Shown piece by piece: positions 1 through 10,901 of a stretch of DNA of 64,000 nt. Under the pieces are notes generated by a model that worked only from the letters and a program-made list of their open reading frames with translations, was not told the origin of the DNA and did no database searches. Source of the stretch: Alcaligenaceae bacterium SAGV5 (GTDB lineage: Bacteria > Pseudomonadota > Gammaproteobacteria > Burkholderiales > Burkholderiaceae_B); NCBI GenBank assembly GCA_009360345.1, contig SPDP01000001.1, positions 496,001-560,000 of the forward strand. The letters run 5' to 3'. Each line of letters opens with the position of its first letter. The first letter of the stretch is position 1. The translations under genes and the position numbers were made by a program.

Positions 1-314
1 TGCAGCGCAGCCTGCAGCGCGCCGCCATCCTGACCACCGACAAATTCAAGGGTGTGCGGATGCAGATGGCCGATCATGTACTGAAGATCTCCGCCAGCAA
101 CGCCGAACAGGAAGAGGCCCAGGAAGAACTCGAGATCGACTTCGGTTTCGAACCCCTGGACATCGGCTTCAACGTCAGCTATCTGCTGGACGTGCTGGGC
201 AACCTGAAGGCCGAGACGGTGCAGTGGAGCGTGGGCGACGCCAACTCTTCGGCGCTGATCACCCTGCCCGACAACTCGGACTTCAAGTATGTCGTGATGC
301 CCATGCGGATTTAG
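1..314 (+). CDS. dnaN: DNA polymerase III beta clamp, C-terminal part
   Basis: This is the 3' end of the sliding clamp that tethers DNA polymerase III to DNA. The reading frame is open from base 3 and enters from outside the window, so only about 103 C-terminal residues are seen. The motif LQRAAILTTDKFKGVR and the ending FKYVVMPMRI are characteristic of the third clamp domain and its C-terminus, where partner proteins dock. gyrB follows 211 bases later, the usual dnaA-dnaN-gyrB order, which places the chromosomal origin just upstream of the window. Confidence 0.95.
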   Translation, partial: QRSLQRAAILTTDKFKGVRMQMADHVLKISASNAEQEEAQEELEIDFGFEPLDIGFNVSYLLDVLGNLKAETVQWSVGDANSSALITLPDNSDFKYVVMPMRI

Positions 315-471
315 GGCCCCCCTACGCGCTGACGCGCGCCCCCAGGGGCGATGCGGGTGGACCGGCAAAGCCGGATCCACCGCATCCTGGGTCTGGGAGA
401 AAGGGGCTTGGTTTGTTACGCCGGTGCTGGTGCCGGTGCTGCCCCTGATGGGGTGGATTGTTCTTTTCTAG

Positions 472-3039
<2,568 letters not shown>

Positions 3040-3051
3040 GGTGACGCCCCC

Positions 3052-3079
3052 GGGCGCCGGCGCGTTCAGCCCGGCGCCC
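3052..3079 (+). terminator. GC-rich hairpin downstream of gyrB
   Basis: A perfect 9-bp inverted repeat (GGGCGCCGG and CCGGCGCCC) with a 10-base loop starts 12 bases after the gyrB stop. It is followed by only a weak T-containing tail, so it is a probable rather than certain Rho-independent terminator. Confidence 0.5.
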
Positions 3080-3194
3080 GCGCCTTGTCCATTCCGCGCC
3101 GCAACGCCTCCAGCGGGGCGCGCGCCGTTTCTCCCGCCGGGGTTTATCCGACGCACCGCTTGCCTTATGCTGGAGGTCCCCCAGCGAGGCCCCC

Positions 3195-3446
3195 ATGCGC
3201 ACCCTGATCTTCATCGCCGTCGGACTGATCCTGGCCATCGCGCTGCTGCGCCTGGCCCCCTCGCCGCATCGCACCCGGACCGCGAGCCTCTTCACGCTGG
3301 CCTGGCTGGGCGTGTCCATCTGGAACCTGCGCACCGGGCTGTCCCACGGCTACACCCTGGCCGAAGAACTGCCGATCCACGTGGCGTTGTTCGGCATTCC
3401 GGCGCTGGCGGCCTGGGCGTTGTGGTGGCGAGCGCGCCGTGGGTGA
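3195..3446 (+). CDS. small membrane protein of unknown function
   Basis: An 83-residue protein that is mostly hydrophobic. One membrane segment lies at about residues 3-20 and a second at about 64-78, separated by a short soluble part with a charged Arg/His stretch. I do not recognise the family. The ATG at 3195 is preceded by the purine-rich CCAGCGAGG. It stands alone after gyrB and converges with the DUF2164 gene, whose stop lies about 10 bases away. A real small integral membrane protein is likely because the frame is bounded by neighbours on both sides, but no function can be assigned. Confidence 0.6.
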   Translation: MRTLIFIAVGLILAIALLRLAPSPHRTRTASLFTLAWLGVSIWNLRTGLSHGYTLAEELPIHVALFGIPALAAWALWWRARRG

Positions 3447-3455
3447 CGCGCGCGC

Positions 3456-3734
3456 CTAGCTTCGACGCCCTTTGCCAGCCTGGTCGTACTTGCGCCAGTA
3501 GGCGAACTCTTCCTCGTGGACTTCGAGATCGATCTCCGAGAGGCGCAGCTGCAATCGTTCCTGCACGTCGGCGACCGCCCGGTTGTAGATCGCGGGCCCG
3601 ATCTCTTCGATGAAGAAGGCGAGCAGCCCGCCGGCGGCGACGTTGCCGATGGACTCCTCCATGTTCTGGTCGAAGTACCGCTGGATCGAAGCGATGGCGG
3701 TGGTCCGGACCTGCTTGTCGAGTTCGATGGTCAT
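3456..3734 (-). CDS. DUF2164 family protein
   Basis: A 92-residue soluble protein. The opening MTIELDK, the RYF(D/E)QNMEESIGN stretch, the FIEEIGPAIYN core and the late FAYWRKY match my recollection of DUF2164, small uncharacterised proteins common in Beta- and Gammaproteobacteria. It is acidic and helical with no signal peptide. It lies 31 bases downstream of the FAH-family gene on the same strand and may be co-transcribed with it. The molecular role is unknown. Confidence 0.75.
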   Translation of the reverse strand: MTIELDKQVRTTAIASIQRYFDQNMEESIGNVAAGGLLAFFIEEIGPAIYNRAVADVQERLQLRLSEIDLEVHEEEFAYWRKYDQAGKGRRS

Positions 3735-3765
3735 GCCGGCTTGCTGTCAGGGGGCGTCGGGCCGG

Positions 3766-4695
3766 TCAATTTATCACTTCCTCCACCCGGTTCACCAACG
3801 TCCCGATCTTCTCGATCTCGCACTCGATCACGTCTCCGTCCTTGAGCCACTGGCGCGGATTCATTGCATAGCCGACGCCCGAGGGTGTGCCGGTGGCGAT
3901 CACGTCGCCCGGCTCCAGCGTCAGCCCCGAGGACAGCGATGCGATGGTGCGCGGGATGGAGAAGATCATCGCGCCGGTGCTGGCGTCCTGGCGCTGTTCG
4001 CCGTTGACCTTGAGCGAGATGCGCAGCGCATGGGGATCGCCCACCGCTTCCGGCGAGACGATCCAGGGGCCGAAGGGGCAGCTGCCGTCGATGGCCTTGC
4101 CCTTGAACCATTGGTCGTGGCGTTTCTGCAGGTCGCGGGCGCTGATGTCGTTCAGGATGGTGTAGCCGAAGATGTGGCCGGGAGCGTCGGCTTCGGCGAT
4201 GTCGCGTCCGCCCTGGCCGATGACGACGGCGAGTTCGACCTCGTAGTCCAGGCGCCGGGTGACGCGCTGGTCGTAGCGGATGGCGCCTTCGTGCGGCACG
4301 ATGGCGGTCCAGGGCTTGGTGAAGAACTGCGGATGCTGGGGCACGTCGGTGTCGAGGTTGCGCGAGACGTTATCTTCCTGGATGTGCTCCCTATAATTGC
4401 GGCCCAGGCAGAAGATGTTCTTGGGCGGGCGCGGGATGGGCGCCAGCAGGCGGTAGCTGCCGGGCTGGATCAGGTGGGCGTCGGCGACGGCGGCGATGTC
4501 GCGGCACCAGGCCCAGGTGGCGGCGCCGCCGGCGGCCAGGTCGATCATGGTCAGGCGGCCGGTCTCGGGCCACGGGAAGGGCAGCGTGGCGGGCGGGGCG
4601 GCCTGGGCGAAGGCCTGGAGGTCGCAGACGCGGCCGTCGTCCAGGAAGAGTGCGGGCAGTTGGCGGCCGCCGAGTTCAATGGTGGCGAGTTTCAT
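3766..4695 (-). CDS. fumarylacetoacetate hydrolase family protein
   Basis: A 309-residue cytosolic member of the FAH superfamily, which uses a divalent metal to hydrolyse or decarboxylate 2-oxo/4-oxo acids formed after aromatic ring cleavage. The family core is present: LGRNYREH, the acidic metal-site region YEVELAVVIG, the FGYTILNDISARDLQ stretch, GPWIVSPEAVGD, and the C-terminal PGDVIATGTPSGVG. Its start lies 53 bases from the divergent IclR gene at 4749, which probably controls it. The exact substrate (for example an acylpyruvate) cannot be read from sequence. Confidence 0.85.
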   Translation of the reverse strand: MKLATIELGGRQLPALFLDDGRVCDLQAFAQAAPPATLPFPWPETGRLTMIDLAAGGAATWAWCRDIAAVADAHLIQPGSYRLLAPIPRPPKNIFCLGRNYREHIQEDNVSRNLDTDVPQHPQFFTKPWTAIVPHEGAIRYDQRVTRRLDYEVELAVVIGQGGRDIAEADAPGHIFGYTILNDISARDLQKRHDQWFKGKAIDGSCPFGPWIVSPEAVGDPHALRISLKVNGEQRQDASTGAMIFSIPRTIASLSSGLTLEPGDVIATGTPSGVGYAMNPRQWLKDGDVIECEIEKIGTLVNRVEEVIN

Positions 4696-4748
4696 GGTTC
4701 GTTCCTGGCTGAAAGAATGCGGGTAGGCGCAACGGTGGAGGCAAGAGC

Positions 4749-5522
4749 ATGGCGCCCAAGGTCAAGTCGGCCCAACGGGCCATAGAGATTCTGGAGTTCT
4801 TCGCGCGGCGCAAGGCGCCCGCGACGCTGAGCGAGATCGCCGCGGCGCTGGATTATCCAGCCTCGAGCACGCTGGCCCTGCTGCGTACGCTGAGCGAGAT
4901 GGGCTATCTCGACCATTCGTCCAGCGAGCGGACCTTCGTGCCGACGGTGAAAGCGGCGCTGCTGGGCATCTGGGTCAACGATGCGCTGATGGCCGACGGC
5001 ACGATCGCCCGGCTGATGTACCAGATGCGCGAGGAAACGGGCGGTACGCCCACGCTGGGGATACAGAGCGGCCACCACGTGCAGTACATCCACGTGGTGC
5101 GCGGCCCGGACGCCCTGCACCGGCGCGACGTGGCGCCGGGTACGCTGCGGCCGCTGCTGCGGTCGGCCATGGGCACCGTGCTGCTGTCGCTCAAGCCGCC
5201 GTCCGAGCTGTGGGCGCTGGTCAACCAGATCAACGCGCACGAATTGCCGGAGCACCGGGTGTCGATGGCGGAACTGGGCAAGCGTATCCAGCAGTACCGC
5301 GAAAGCGGCTATGCCTACAGCGAAGGCGTGTCGACGCCGGGGGCCGGCATCATCACGCTGCTGCTGGCCGCGCCGGTTCATCAGCCGCCGATGGCCCTGG
5401 GCATCGGCGCGAGCCTCGTGGCGCTGCGCGCCAAGAAGCTCGATTTCCTGAGGGCGCTGCAGCGGGTGGTGGAGCTTCATCGCAAGCATATGGAGGCCTT
5501 GCCGGACAAGTTCGGGCACTGA
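4749..5522 (+). CDS. IclR family transcriptional regulator
   Basis: A 257-residue regulator with an N-terminal winged helix-turn-helix (about residues 5-65; SAQRAIEILEFFA, then the helix around LSEIAAALDYPASSTLALLRTL) and a C-terminal ligand-binding domain ending in the IclR core GVSTPGAGIITLLLAAPV. It is divergent from the FAH gene and convergent with the Bug/CoA-transferase operon on the other side. By position it is the best candidate regulator for either unit. Its effector is unknown. Confidence 0.88.
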   Translation: MAPKVKSAQRAIEILEFFARRKAPATLSEIAAALDYPASSTLALLRTLSEMGYLDHSSSERTFVPTVKAALLGIWVNDALMADGTIARLMYQMREETGGTPTLGIQSGHHVQYIHVVRGPDALHRRDVAPGTLRPLLRSAMGTVLLSLKPPSELWALVNQINAHELPEHRVSMAELGKRIQQYRESGYAYSEGVSTPGAGIITLLLAAPVHQPPMALGIGASLVALRAKKLDFLRALQRVVELHRKHMEALPDKFGH

Positions 5523-5556
5523 GCGGGGCGCGCGTGCCGCACCGGTCCGGCCGGTT

Positions 5557-6525
5557 TCACTGCGCGACCAGCCCGGCCTTGTCGGCAACCGTGCGCAGTG
5601 TCGCGATTTCCTTCACGTTGAAGGCGCGCATCTGTTCGGGGTCGCGCTTGAGCAGTTCGGAGCCGCCCTTTTCGGCGAACTCCTGGATCGGCTTGGAGTC
5701 GAGCACCTCCTTCATGGTGTCGGCCAGGCGCCGGGTGATCGCGTCGCTGACTTCCGTGCGCGCCATCAACGCCGACCAGCCATAGATGGTGTAGTCGGGA
5801 TAGCCGCTTTCACGGATGGTGGGCACGTCGGGAAACTCGACGTGGCGCTTTTCCCCGGTGACCGCGAGGATGCGCAGCTTGGCGGCCTTGGCCGACGGCG
5901 CCAGCGAGGCGACGCCGTCCATCGCCACGTCGATCTGTCCGCCGATCAGGTCGGTGTTCATCTGGCTGGTCGATTTGTACGAGATCGGGGTGAAGCGGAT
6001 CCCGGCGATGCTGGAGAACCATTCGGTGGCCAGGCGGTAGCCCCAGGCGAAGTTGCCGAAGTTCAGCTTCTCGGGCTGCGCCTTGGCCGCGGCGACGAGG
6101 TCGGCCAGCGTCTTGTACGGCGAGTTGGCCGGCACGGCGATGCCCAGCATGCTGCGGGTAACGCCCGAGATGGGCTTGAAGTCCTTGAGCGGATCGTAGG
6201 GCAGGTCCTTGACGACGATGGGATTGACCGACAGATTGGTCCAGCTGCCCAGCACCAGGGTGTAGCCGTCGGCCGGCGCGTTCTTGGCCGCCATGATGCC
6301 GATGCGGCCGTCGGCTCCCGGCATGTTGTCCACGGTGACCGCCTGGCCGAGGCGGCTGGCGAGCTGCTGCGCGATGACGCGGCCCGACGTGTCGCTGGTG
6401 CTGCCGGGCGCGAAGGGCACGATCAGGCGGATCGGCTGGGCGGGATAGGCGGCGTCGCGCGCTTGCGCGGCCGTGGCCGAAAGGGCCAGTGCGCACAGGG
6501 CGCTGGCAAGATGCATGATCTTCAT
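5557..6525 (-). CDS. TctC/Bug-type periplasmic solute receptor
   Basis: A 322-residue Bug protein, a periplasmic receptor that usually binds small carboxylates. A Sec signal peptide of about 22 residues ends in ATAAQA before RDAAYPAQP. The family fingerprints follow: PIRLIVPFAPGS, VDNMPGADGRIG, and APADGYTLV. The start was set at 6525 because AAGGAGA lies 6 bases upstream of ATGAAGATCATG. It is the last gene of an operon with the CoA-transferase (49 bases upstream) and enoyl-CoA hydratase, suggesting it recognises that pathway's acid. No TctA/TctB gene is nearby. Confidence 0.9.
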   Translation of the reverse strand: MKIMHLASALCALALSATAAQARDAAYPAQPIRLIVPFAPGSTSDTSGRVIAQQLASRLGQAVTVDNMPGADGRIGIMAAKNAPADGYTLVLGSWTNLSVNPIVVKDLPYDPLKDFKPISGVTRSMLGIAVPANSPYKTLADLVAAAKAQPEKLNFGNFAWGYRLATEWFSSIAGIRFTPISYKSTSQMNTDLIGGQIDVAMDGVASLAPSAKAAKLRILAVTGEKRHVEFPDVPTIRESGYPDYTIYGWSALMARTEVSDAITRRLADTMKEVLDSKPIQEFAEKGGSELLKRDPEQMRAFNVKEIATLRTVADKAGLVAQ

Positions 6526-6574
6526 GAGTTGTCTCCTTGGGATATTGTCGTACTCGGGCCTGGGCCCCGTGGTG

Positions 6575-7774
6575 TCAGGATTCCGCCTTGGAATCCTCGC
6601 GGTGCAGGAAGGCGGCGATCTGTTCGGGCGTGCGGCCCAGGCTGGCCAGGATCTCGGCCGTGTGCTGGCCCAGTGCCGGCGGCGGCGCGTCCACGCCCGG
6701 GCCGTCGTGTTCGTAGCAGAAGCCCGCATTGAGCACGCGCAGGGCCTGGTCGCCGGCCGGGATCGACAACAGTAATTGCCTGTCGTCCAGATGGGGCTGC
6801 GCCAGCGCCTCGGGAAGCTCGCGGACTTCTCCGGCCGGTACGCCGGCCGCATTGAGCAGGCTTGCCCACTCGGCGGCTTCGCGGCCGGCCAGTGCCTGGC
6901 GGACCTCGTGCTGCAGGGCTTCGCCATGCGTGACCCGCGTGCCGCGATCCTTGAAACGTGGATCTGCGATCAGGTCCTCGCGGCCGATGACGCGGCACAG
7001 CCGTTCGAACTGGTCCTGGCGGACCGCGCCCAGGGTGAGATGCCCCGAGGCGGCCGGAAAGGTATCGGCGGTGGGCGACATGCTGTAGCCGCGGTTGCCC
7101 TGCTTGGCGGGGCGCTTGCCGGTCAGCAGGTGCGGGCCGGCCATCGAGATCATCAGCACCAGCGCGGCGTCGAACATGGCTACGTCCACCTGCTGCGCCT
7201 GGCCGTCGCGGCCGCGTTGCAGCAGGGCCGAGACGATGGCGAAGGCAGCCAGCAGGCCCGAATAGGTATCGACCGCCGGATAGCCGATGCGGATGGGCGG
7301 GGTGCCGGGTTCGCCGCTCAGGCTCATCATGCCCGAGGTGCTCTGGATGATCTGGTCGATCGCGGGCTGGTGGCGGACCTCGCCGCGCTGTCCGTAGCCC
7401 GAGATCGAGCAGAAGACGATGCGCGGGTTGAGGGCCTTGCAGGCCTCGTAGCCCAGGCCCAGGCGGTCCATCACGCCGGGCCGGAAATTCTCGGTCACCA
7501 CGTCGGCGCCAGCGATCAGCTCGCGCGCGACCGCCACGTCGGCGTCGTGCTTGAGATCGAGCACGATGGACTTCTTGCCCGAGTTGACCGACGCGAACGA
7601 TGGGCCCATGCCATCGGCATACTGGATGCCGCCGTAGTTGCGCATGGTGTCGCCGGCGGCCGATTCGATCTTGATGACCTCGGCGCCGAGCAGGCGCAGG
7701 AAGTTGGTGGCGATGGGGCCCGACAGCACGTGCGTGAAGTCGACGACCCGGCAGCCTTGCAGGGGTTGGGGCAC
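6575..7774 (-). CDS. CaiB/BaiF family CoA-transferase
   Basis: A 399-residue class III CoA-transferase, which moves CoA from an acyl-CoA donor to a carboxylic acid. Typical features are the N-terminal LQGCRVVDFTHVLSGP, the VIKIES(A) segment, NSGKKSIVLDLK, VTENFRPGVMDRLGLGYE and the C-terminal GVPAGEVRELPEAL. The family's catalytic Asp region is around ISGYGQRG/PAIDQIIQSTSG. It sits between an enoyl-CoA hydratase and a Bug receptor on the same strand. A plausible scheme is uptake of an acid, CoA activation here, then hydration. The substrate is unknown. Confidence 0.88.
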   Translation of the reverse strand: MPQPLQGCRVVDFTHVLSGPIATNFLRLLGAEVIKIESAAGDTMRNYGGIQYADGMGPSFASVNSGKKSIVLDLKHDADVAVARELIAGADVVTENFRPGVMDRLGLGYEACKALNPRIVFCSISGYGQRGEVRHQPAIDQIIQSTSGMMSLSGEPGTPPIRIGYPAVDTYSGLLAAFAIVSALLQRGRDGQAQQVDVAMFDAALVLMISMAGPHLLTGKRPAKQGNRGYSMSPTADTFPAASGHLTLGAVRQDQFERLCRVIGREDLIADPRFKDRGTRVTHGEALQHEVRQALAGREAAEWASLLNAAGVPAGEVRELPEALAQPHLDDRQLLLSIPAGDQALRVLNAGFCYEHDGPGVDAPPPALGQHTAEILASLGRTPEQIAAFLHREDSKAES

Positions 7775-7786
7775 GATCGGGTTCTC

Positions 7787-8572
7787 CTACTCGGCGACGC
7801 GGGGGAACTGGCCGGTGAAGACCGGCTTGCGGCGCTCGTTGAAGGCGCGCTTGGCCTCGCGGCCGTCGGGCGTCAGGCCCAGGTAGCGCTGCATCGGCGA
7901 GCCGGCCTCCATGTGGTTGCTGAAGCCGGCCATGTCCAGCAGCAGGTTGGTCGCGCTCTTGGTGTAGCGGATGGCCAGCGGCGGCAGGTCGGCCAGCGCG
8001 GCCGCCAGTTCGTCCACGGCGGCATCGAAGTCCGCCGCCGGCACGCAGCGGTTGATCAGCCCCCACTCCAGCGCCTGCGGCGCGGGCAGGCGACCGCCCA
8101 GCAGTGACAGTTCCAGCGAGCGGGCGCGCCCGATGGTGAACAGGAAGGCGCCGCCGCTGTGGTTGCCGGCCTGGATTTCGCGCATCTGGAAGAAGGCGGT
8201 GTCGACGGCGACCACGAGGTCGCAGGACGTGGCCAGGTAGACGCCGCCGCCGATGGCCGGGCCGTTCACCGCCGCGACCACGGGTTTGGCGTTGCGCTGG
8301 ATGCGCTGGCGGGCGGCGACGTTCCAGCGGCCGTAGGCGTCGATGGCCTGGGGATCCGCCTGCCCGGTGAAGCGCAGGTCCTGGCCGGCGCTGAAGATGT
8401 CGCCGGCGCCGGTCAGGATGGCGCAGCGGCAGTCCGGGTCGGCCTCGACCTGGTCGAAGGCGGCGACCAGTTCCTGGAAGGTCTGGAGATCGTGGGCGTT
8501 CTTGGACGCCGGGCGATCGATGACGACTCGCCAGATGGGGCCGTGTCGGTCGATTCTGATGTGCTGGGGCAT
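7787..8572 (-). CDS. enoyl-CoA hydratase/isomerase family protein
   Basis: A 261-residue crotonase-fold protein. The oxyanion-hole regions are visible as KNAHDLQTF...FSAGQDL and VAAVNGPAIGGGVYLATSCDL. The position usually held by the second catalytic Glu falls in FTIGRARSLELSLLGGRLP. The ATG at 8572 is preceded by AGGAGACACC, better than the GTG 27 bases upstream. It is the first gene of the operon with the CoA-transferase (12-base gap) and Bug receptor. Two TTTCAC/GTGAAA dyads lie in its promoter region. Confidence 0.85.
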   Translation of the reverse strand: MPQHIRIDRHGPIWRVVIDRPASKNAHDLQTFQELVAAFDQVEADPDCRCAILTGAGDIFSAGQDLRFTGQADPQAIDAYGRWNVAARQRIQRNAKPVVAAVNGPAIGGGVYLATSCDLVVAVDTAFFQMREIQAGNHSGGAFLFTIGRARSLELSLLGGRLPAPQALEWGLINRCVPAADFDAAVDELAAALADLPPLAIRYTKSATNLLLDMAGFSNHMEAGSPMQRYLGLTPDGREAKRAFNERRKPVFTGQFPRVAE

Positions 8573-8645
8573 GGTGTCTCCTGTCGTGGCCGCGTGCATC
8601 GGGTGCGGCGCATTATCTCGACGGGAAACGCCAGGAGGACGCTGC

Positions 8646-8681
8646 TTTCACCAGTGTGAAAGCTATTTCACATATGTGAAA
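8646..8681. promoter_or_regulatory. two tandem TTTCAC-N4-GTGAAA operators
   Basis: Two inverted repeats share the same arms: TTTCACCAGTGTGAAA at 8646-8661 and the perfect palindrome TTTCACATATGTGAAA at 8666-8681. Their centres are exactly 20 bases apart, about two helical turns. They lie 74-109 bases upstream of the enoyl-CoA hydratase start. A dimeric repressor or activator, possibly the IclR protein encoded at 4749, is the likely ligand. Confidence 0.6.
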
Positions 8682-8724
8682 AACAAGGGGATGAAGCGCG
8701 CCGGCGCGGCACGCCCGGGAGGCC

Positions 8725-9942
8725 TCAGGCGGCCAGTTCGCGGTGCAAGGTTGCCGCGACGCGTTCGAGGAAGGCCCGTGTGTTCAGCCACGCCTGGCCG
8801 GGATGTACCAGGGCCGCCAGGTCCCGGGTCATGAAGCCCGCCTCCACGGTCGCGGTGCAGGATCGCTCCAGCGCGGCGGCGAATGCGGCGAGAGCGGGCG
8901 TACCGTCCAGTTCCGCGCGCTGCCGCAATCCGCGCGACCAGGCGTAGATGGAGGCGATCGGATTGGTCGAGGTTTCTCGTCCGGCCTGGTGTTCGCGGTA
9001 GTGGCGCGTGACCGTGCCGTGGGCGGCCTCCGCTTCGAAGGCGCGCCCGTCGGGTGTGATCAGCACCGATGCCATGAGGCCAAGGGATCCGTAGCCTTGG
9101 GCGACGGCGTCCGATTGCACGTCGCCGTCATAGTTCTTGCAAGCCCAGATGTAGCCGCCCCGCCACCGGAGCGCGCTCGCCACCATGTCGTCGATCAACC
9201 GATGTTCGTAGGCCAGGCCGGCCGCGCGATAGGCCCGCGCGAACTCGCGTTCGAAGATCTCCTGGAAAAGCGCGGAGAAGCGGCCATCGTAGGTCTTGAT
9301 GATGGTGTGCTTGGTCGACAGGTAGACGGGGTAGCGGCGCTGGAGCCCGTAGCGGAACACGGCGCGCGCGAAGCCGGCGATCGACGCGTCGAGGTTGTAC
9401 ATGGCCAGGGCGATGCCCGGGCCGTCGGTGCGGCAGACCTCGCGTTCGAGCGGAGCGCCGCCGTCGTCGGGCGTGAAGCGCAGGCTGAGCGTGCCGGACC
9501 CGGGCAGCTCGATCTGTCCGGCGTTGGAGTGATCGCCGAATGCGTGGCGCGCGATGACGATGGGGCGGTCCCAGTGCGGCACGAGGCGGGGAATGTTGGC
9601 GCAGCAGATGGGCTCGCGGAACACCGTGCCGTTCAGGATGTTGCGCAGCGTGGCGTTGGGGCTGGGCAGCATGGCGGGCGAGCCGAATTCACGCATCCGC
9701 GCCGCGTCGTGCGTGATGGTCGCGCACTTGACCGCCACGCCGTGGCGCAGCGTGGCATGCGCGGCGTCCAGCGTCACCTGGTCGCGTGTCGCGTCGCGAT
9801 TGCGTATGCCGAGATCGAAGTACTGCAATTCGCCGTCCACGTGGGGCAGGATGAGCGTTTCCTTGATCCAGGCCCAGATGACGCGCGTCATTTCATCGCC
9901 ATCGATCTCGACGATGGGATGGCGAAAGGTGATTTTGCGCAT
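8725..9942 (-). CDS. icd: NADP-dependent isocitrate dehydrogenase, eukaryote-like type
   Basis: A 405-residue enzyme of the subfamily that includes mitochondrial/cytosolic IDH1/2, converting isocitrate to 2-oxoglutarate with NADPH formation. The signatures are VEIDGDEMTRVIW, the substrate loop SPNATLRNILNGTVFRE, the RHAFGD segment matching the human R132 region, the YDGRF and HRLIDDMVA metal site, YDGDVQSD, and the NADP-binding HGTVTRHYR. ATG at 9942 starts the homology. It lies 10 bases after the class II aldolase gene, so the two are co-transcribed. A catabolic setting is unusual for a TCA-cycle enzyme. Confidence 0.88.
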   Translation of the reverse strand: MRKITFRHPIVEIDGDEMTRVIWAWIKETLILPHVDGELQYFDLGIRNRDATRDQVTLDAAHATLRHGVAVKCATITHDAARMREFGSPAMLPSPNATLRNILNGTVFREPICCANIPRLVPHWDRPIVIARHAFGDHSNAGQIELPGSGTLSLRFTPDDGGAPLEREVCRTDGPGIALAMYNLDASIAGFARAVFRYGLQRRYPVYLSTKHTIIKTYDGRFSALFQEIFEREFARAYRAAGLAYEHRLIDDMVASALRWRGGYIWACKNYDGDVQSDAVAQGYGSLGLMASVLITPDGRAFEAEAAHGTVTRHYREHQAGRETSTNPIASIYAWSRGLRQRAELDGTPALAAFAAALERSCTATVEAGFMTRDLAALVHPGQAWLNTRAFLERVAATLHRELAA

Positions 9943-9952
9943 GCGGTCTCGC

Positions 9953-10747
9953 TCAGCGGTCGTGGCGCGGGAAACCCCCGGGCTCGGCTTCCAGCCAGCG
10001 CAGCATCGCATGCCATTCCAGTTCGCCGTAGGGCCTGCGGGTGCCGGGCTGGTAGAGATGCGCGGCGCGCGCCAGCACTTCCTCGGAGGGAAGGCGGACC
10101 TGCGCGATACCGCCCGCCACGGCATCGACCTGGGCGCGGCACGCCATCTCGAGCTGGTACATGAGGTTGAACGCCTGCGCGATCGAAGGCGCACAGACCA
10201 GCAGGCCGTGGTTGCGCAGGATCATGGCGTTGTGCGGGCCGAGGTCGGCGACCAGGCGGGCCTGTTCTTCCAGGTCGATGGCGGGACCTTCGAATGCGTG
10301 TTCGGCGATGTGTCCGTGGAAGCGCGAAGCCGTCTGGGTGATGGGAAGCAGGCCGCAGGCCATGGCCGACACCGCCATGCCCGCGCGGGTATGGGTGTGG
10401 ATGATGCAATGCACGTCGGGCCGCGCCCGGTGGATGCAGCCGTGGATCACGTAGCCGGACCGGTTGATGCCGTAGGCGGTGTCCGGACAGCGATGGACGT
10501 GGCCGCCGTAGTCGATCTCCACGAGGTTCGACGCGGTGATTTCCTTGTACAGCAGGCCGTAGAGATTGATCAGCAGGCGCTCGTGCTTGCCCGGGATCTG
10601 CGCGGTGATGTGGTTGTAGATCATGTCGGTCATGCCGTACCGGTCCATCAGCCGGTAGCACGCGGCCAGGTCCGTGCGGGTGCGCCATTCGGCGGCGTCG
10701 ACCGTGTCTTTGAGCGAAGGGAAATCGGTGGAGTAGTCTGGGCTCAC
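9953..10747 (-). CDS. class II aldolase/adducin family protein
   Basis: A 264-residue protein of the zinc-dependent class II aldolase fold (fuculose-phosphate aldolase/adducin). The N-terminal part has TDMIYNHITAQIPG, the metal-binding histidines fall in CIIHTHTRAGMAVSA, and the later HGLLVCAPSIAQAF is typical. Relatives often lack a characterised substrate and are simply annotated by fold. A GTG start at 10747 was chosen because AGGAG lies about 6 bases upstream; the frame could extend 35 residues further without similarity. It is transcribed with the IDH gene and divergent from the LysR gene at 10902. Confidence 0.85.
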   Translation of the reverse strand: MSPDYSTDFPSLKDTVDAAEWRTRTDLAACYRLMDRYGMTDMIYNHITAQIPGKHERLLINLYGLLYKEITASNLVEIDYGGHVHRCPDTAYGINRSGYVIHGCIHRARPDVHCIIHTHTRAGMAVSAMACGLLPITQTASRFHGHIAEHAFEGPAIDLEEQARLVADLGPHNAMILRNHGLLVCAPSIAQAFNLMYQLEMACRAQVDAVAGGIAQVRLPSEEVLARAAHLYQPGTRRPYGELEWHAMLRWLEAEPGGFPRHDR

Positions 10748-10873
10748 GCAATGCTCCTGCTTCCGCCGCACTGACGGATGATGTAGTCTGCCGCGACAAG
10801 TTCGCGGCGGCCGGCCGGACCATCTTAAGGCGGCTTCCCCGCGCGTCGCCATCCAAAATACTTCATCCAGTTT

Positions 10874-10886
10874 TTAGAAAAACTAA
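10874..10886. promoter_or_regulatory. LysR-type box TTAG-N5-CTAA
   Basis: The dyad TTAGAAAAACTAA fits the T-N11-A rule for LysR-type sites. It lies 15 bases upstream of the LysR start codon and in the shared region with the divergent aldolase/IDH operon. It probably serves autoregulation or control of that operon by the adjacent LysR protein. Confidence 0.5.
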
Positions 10887-10901
10887 TGCTGGAGCATGGC
10901 C

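Noticed and set aside
3610..4785. 391-codon open frame on the plus strand
   Set aside because: It covers the FAH gene on the other strand and shows no domain. It is a composition artefact, as are the similar long frames opposite 6575-8100, 8743-10164, 44202-46268 and 56725-59952.
8656..8672. CRP-like site TGTGA...TCACA
   Set aside because: The half sites are separated by 8 bases, not the 6 required, and are better explained as the inner arms of the two TTTCAC-N4-GTGAAA dyads.
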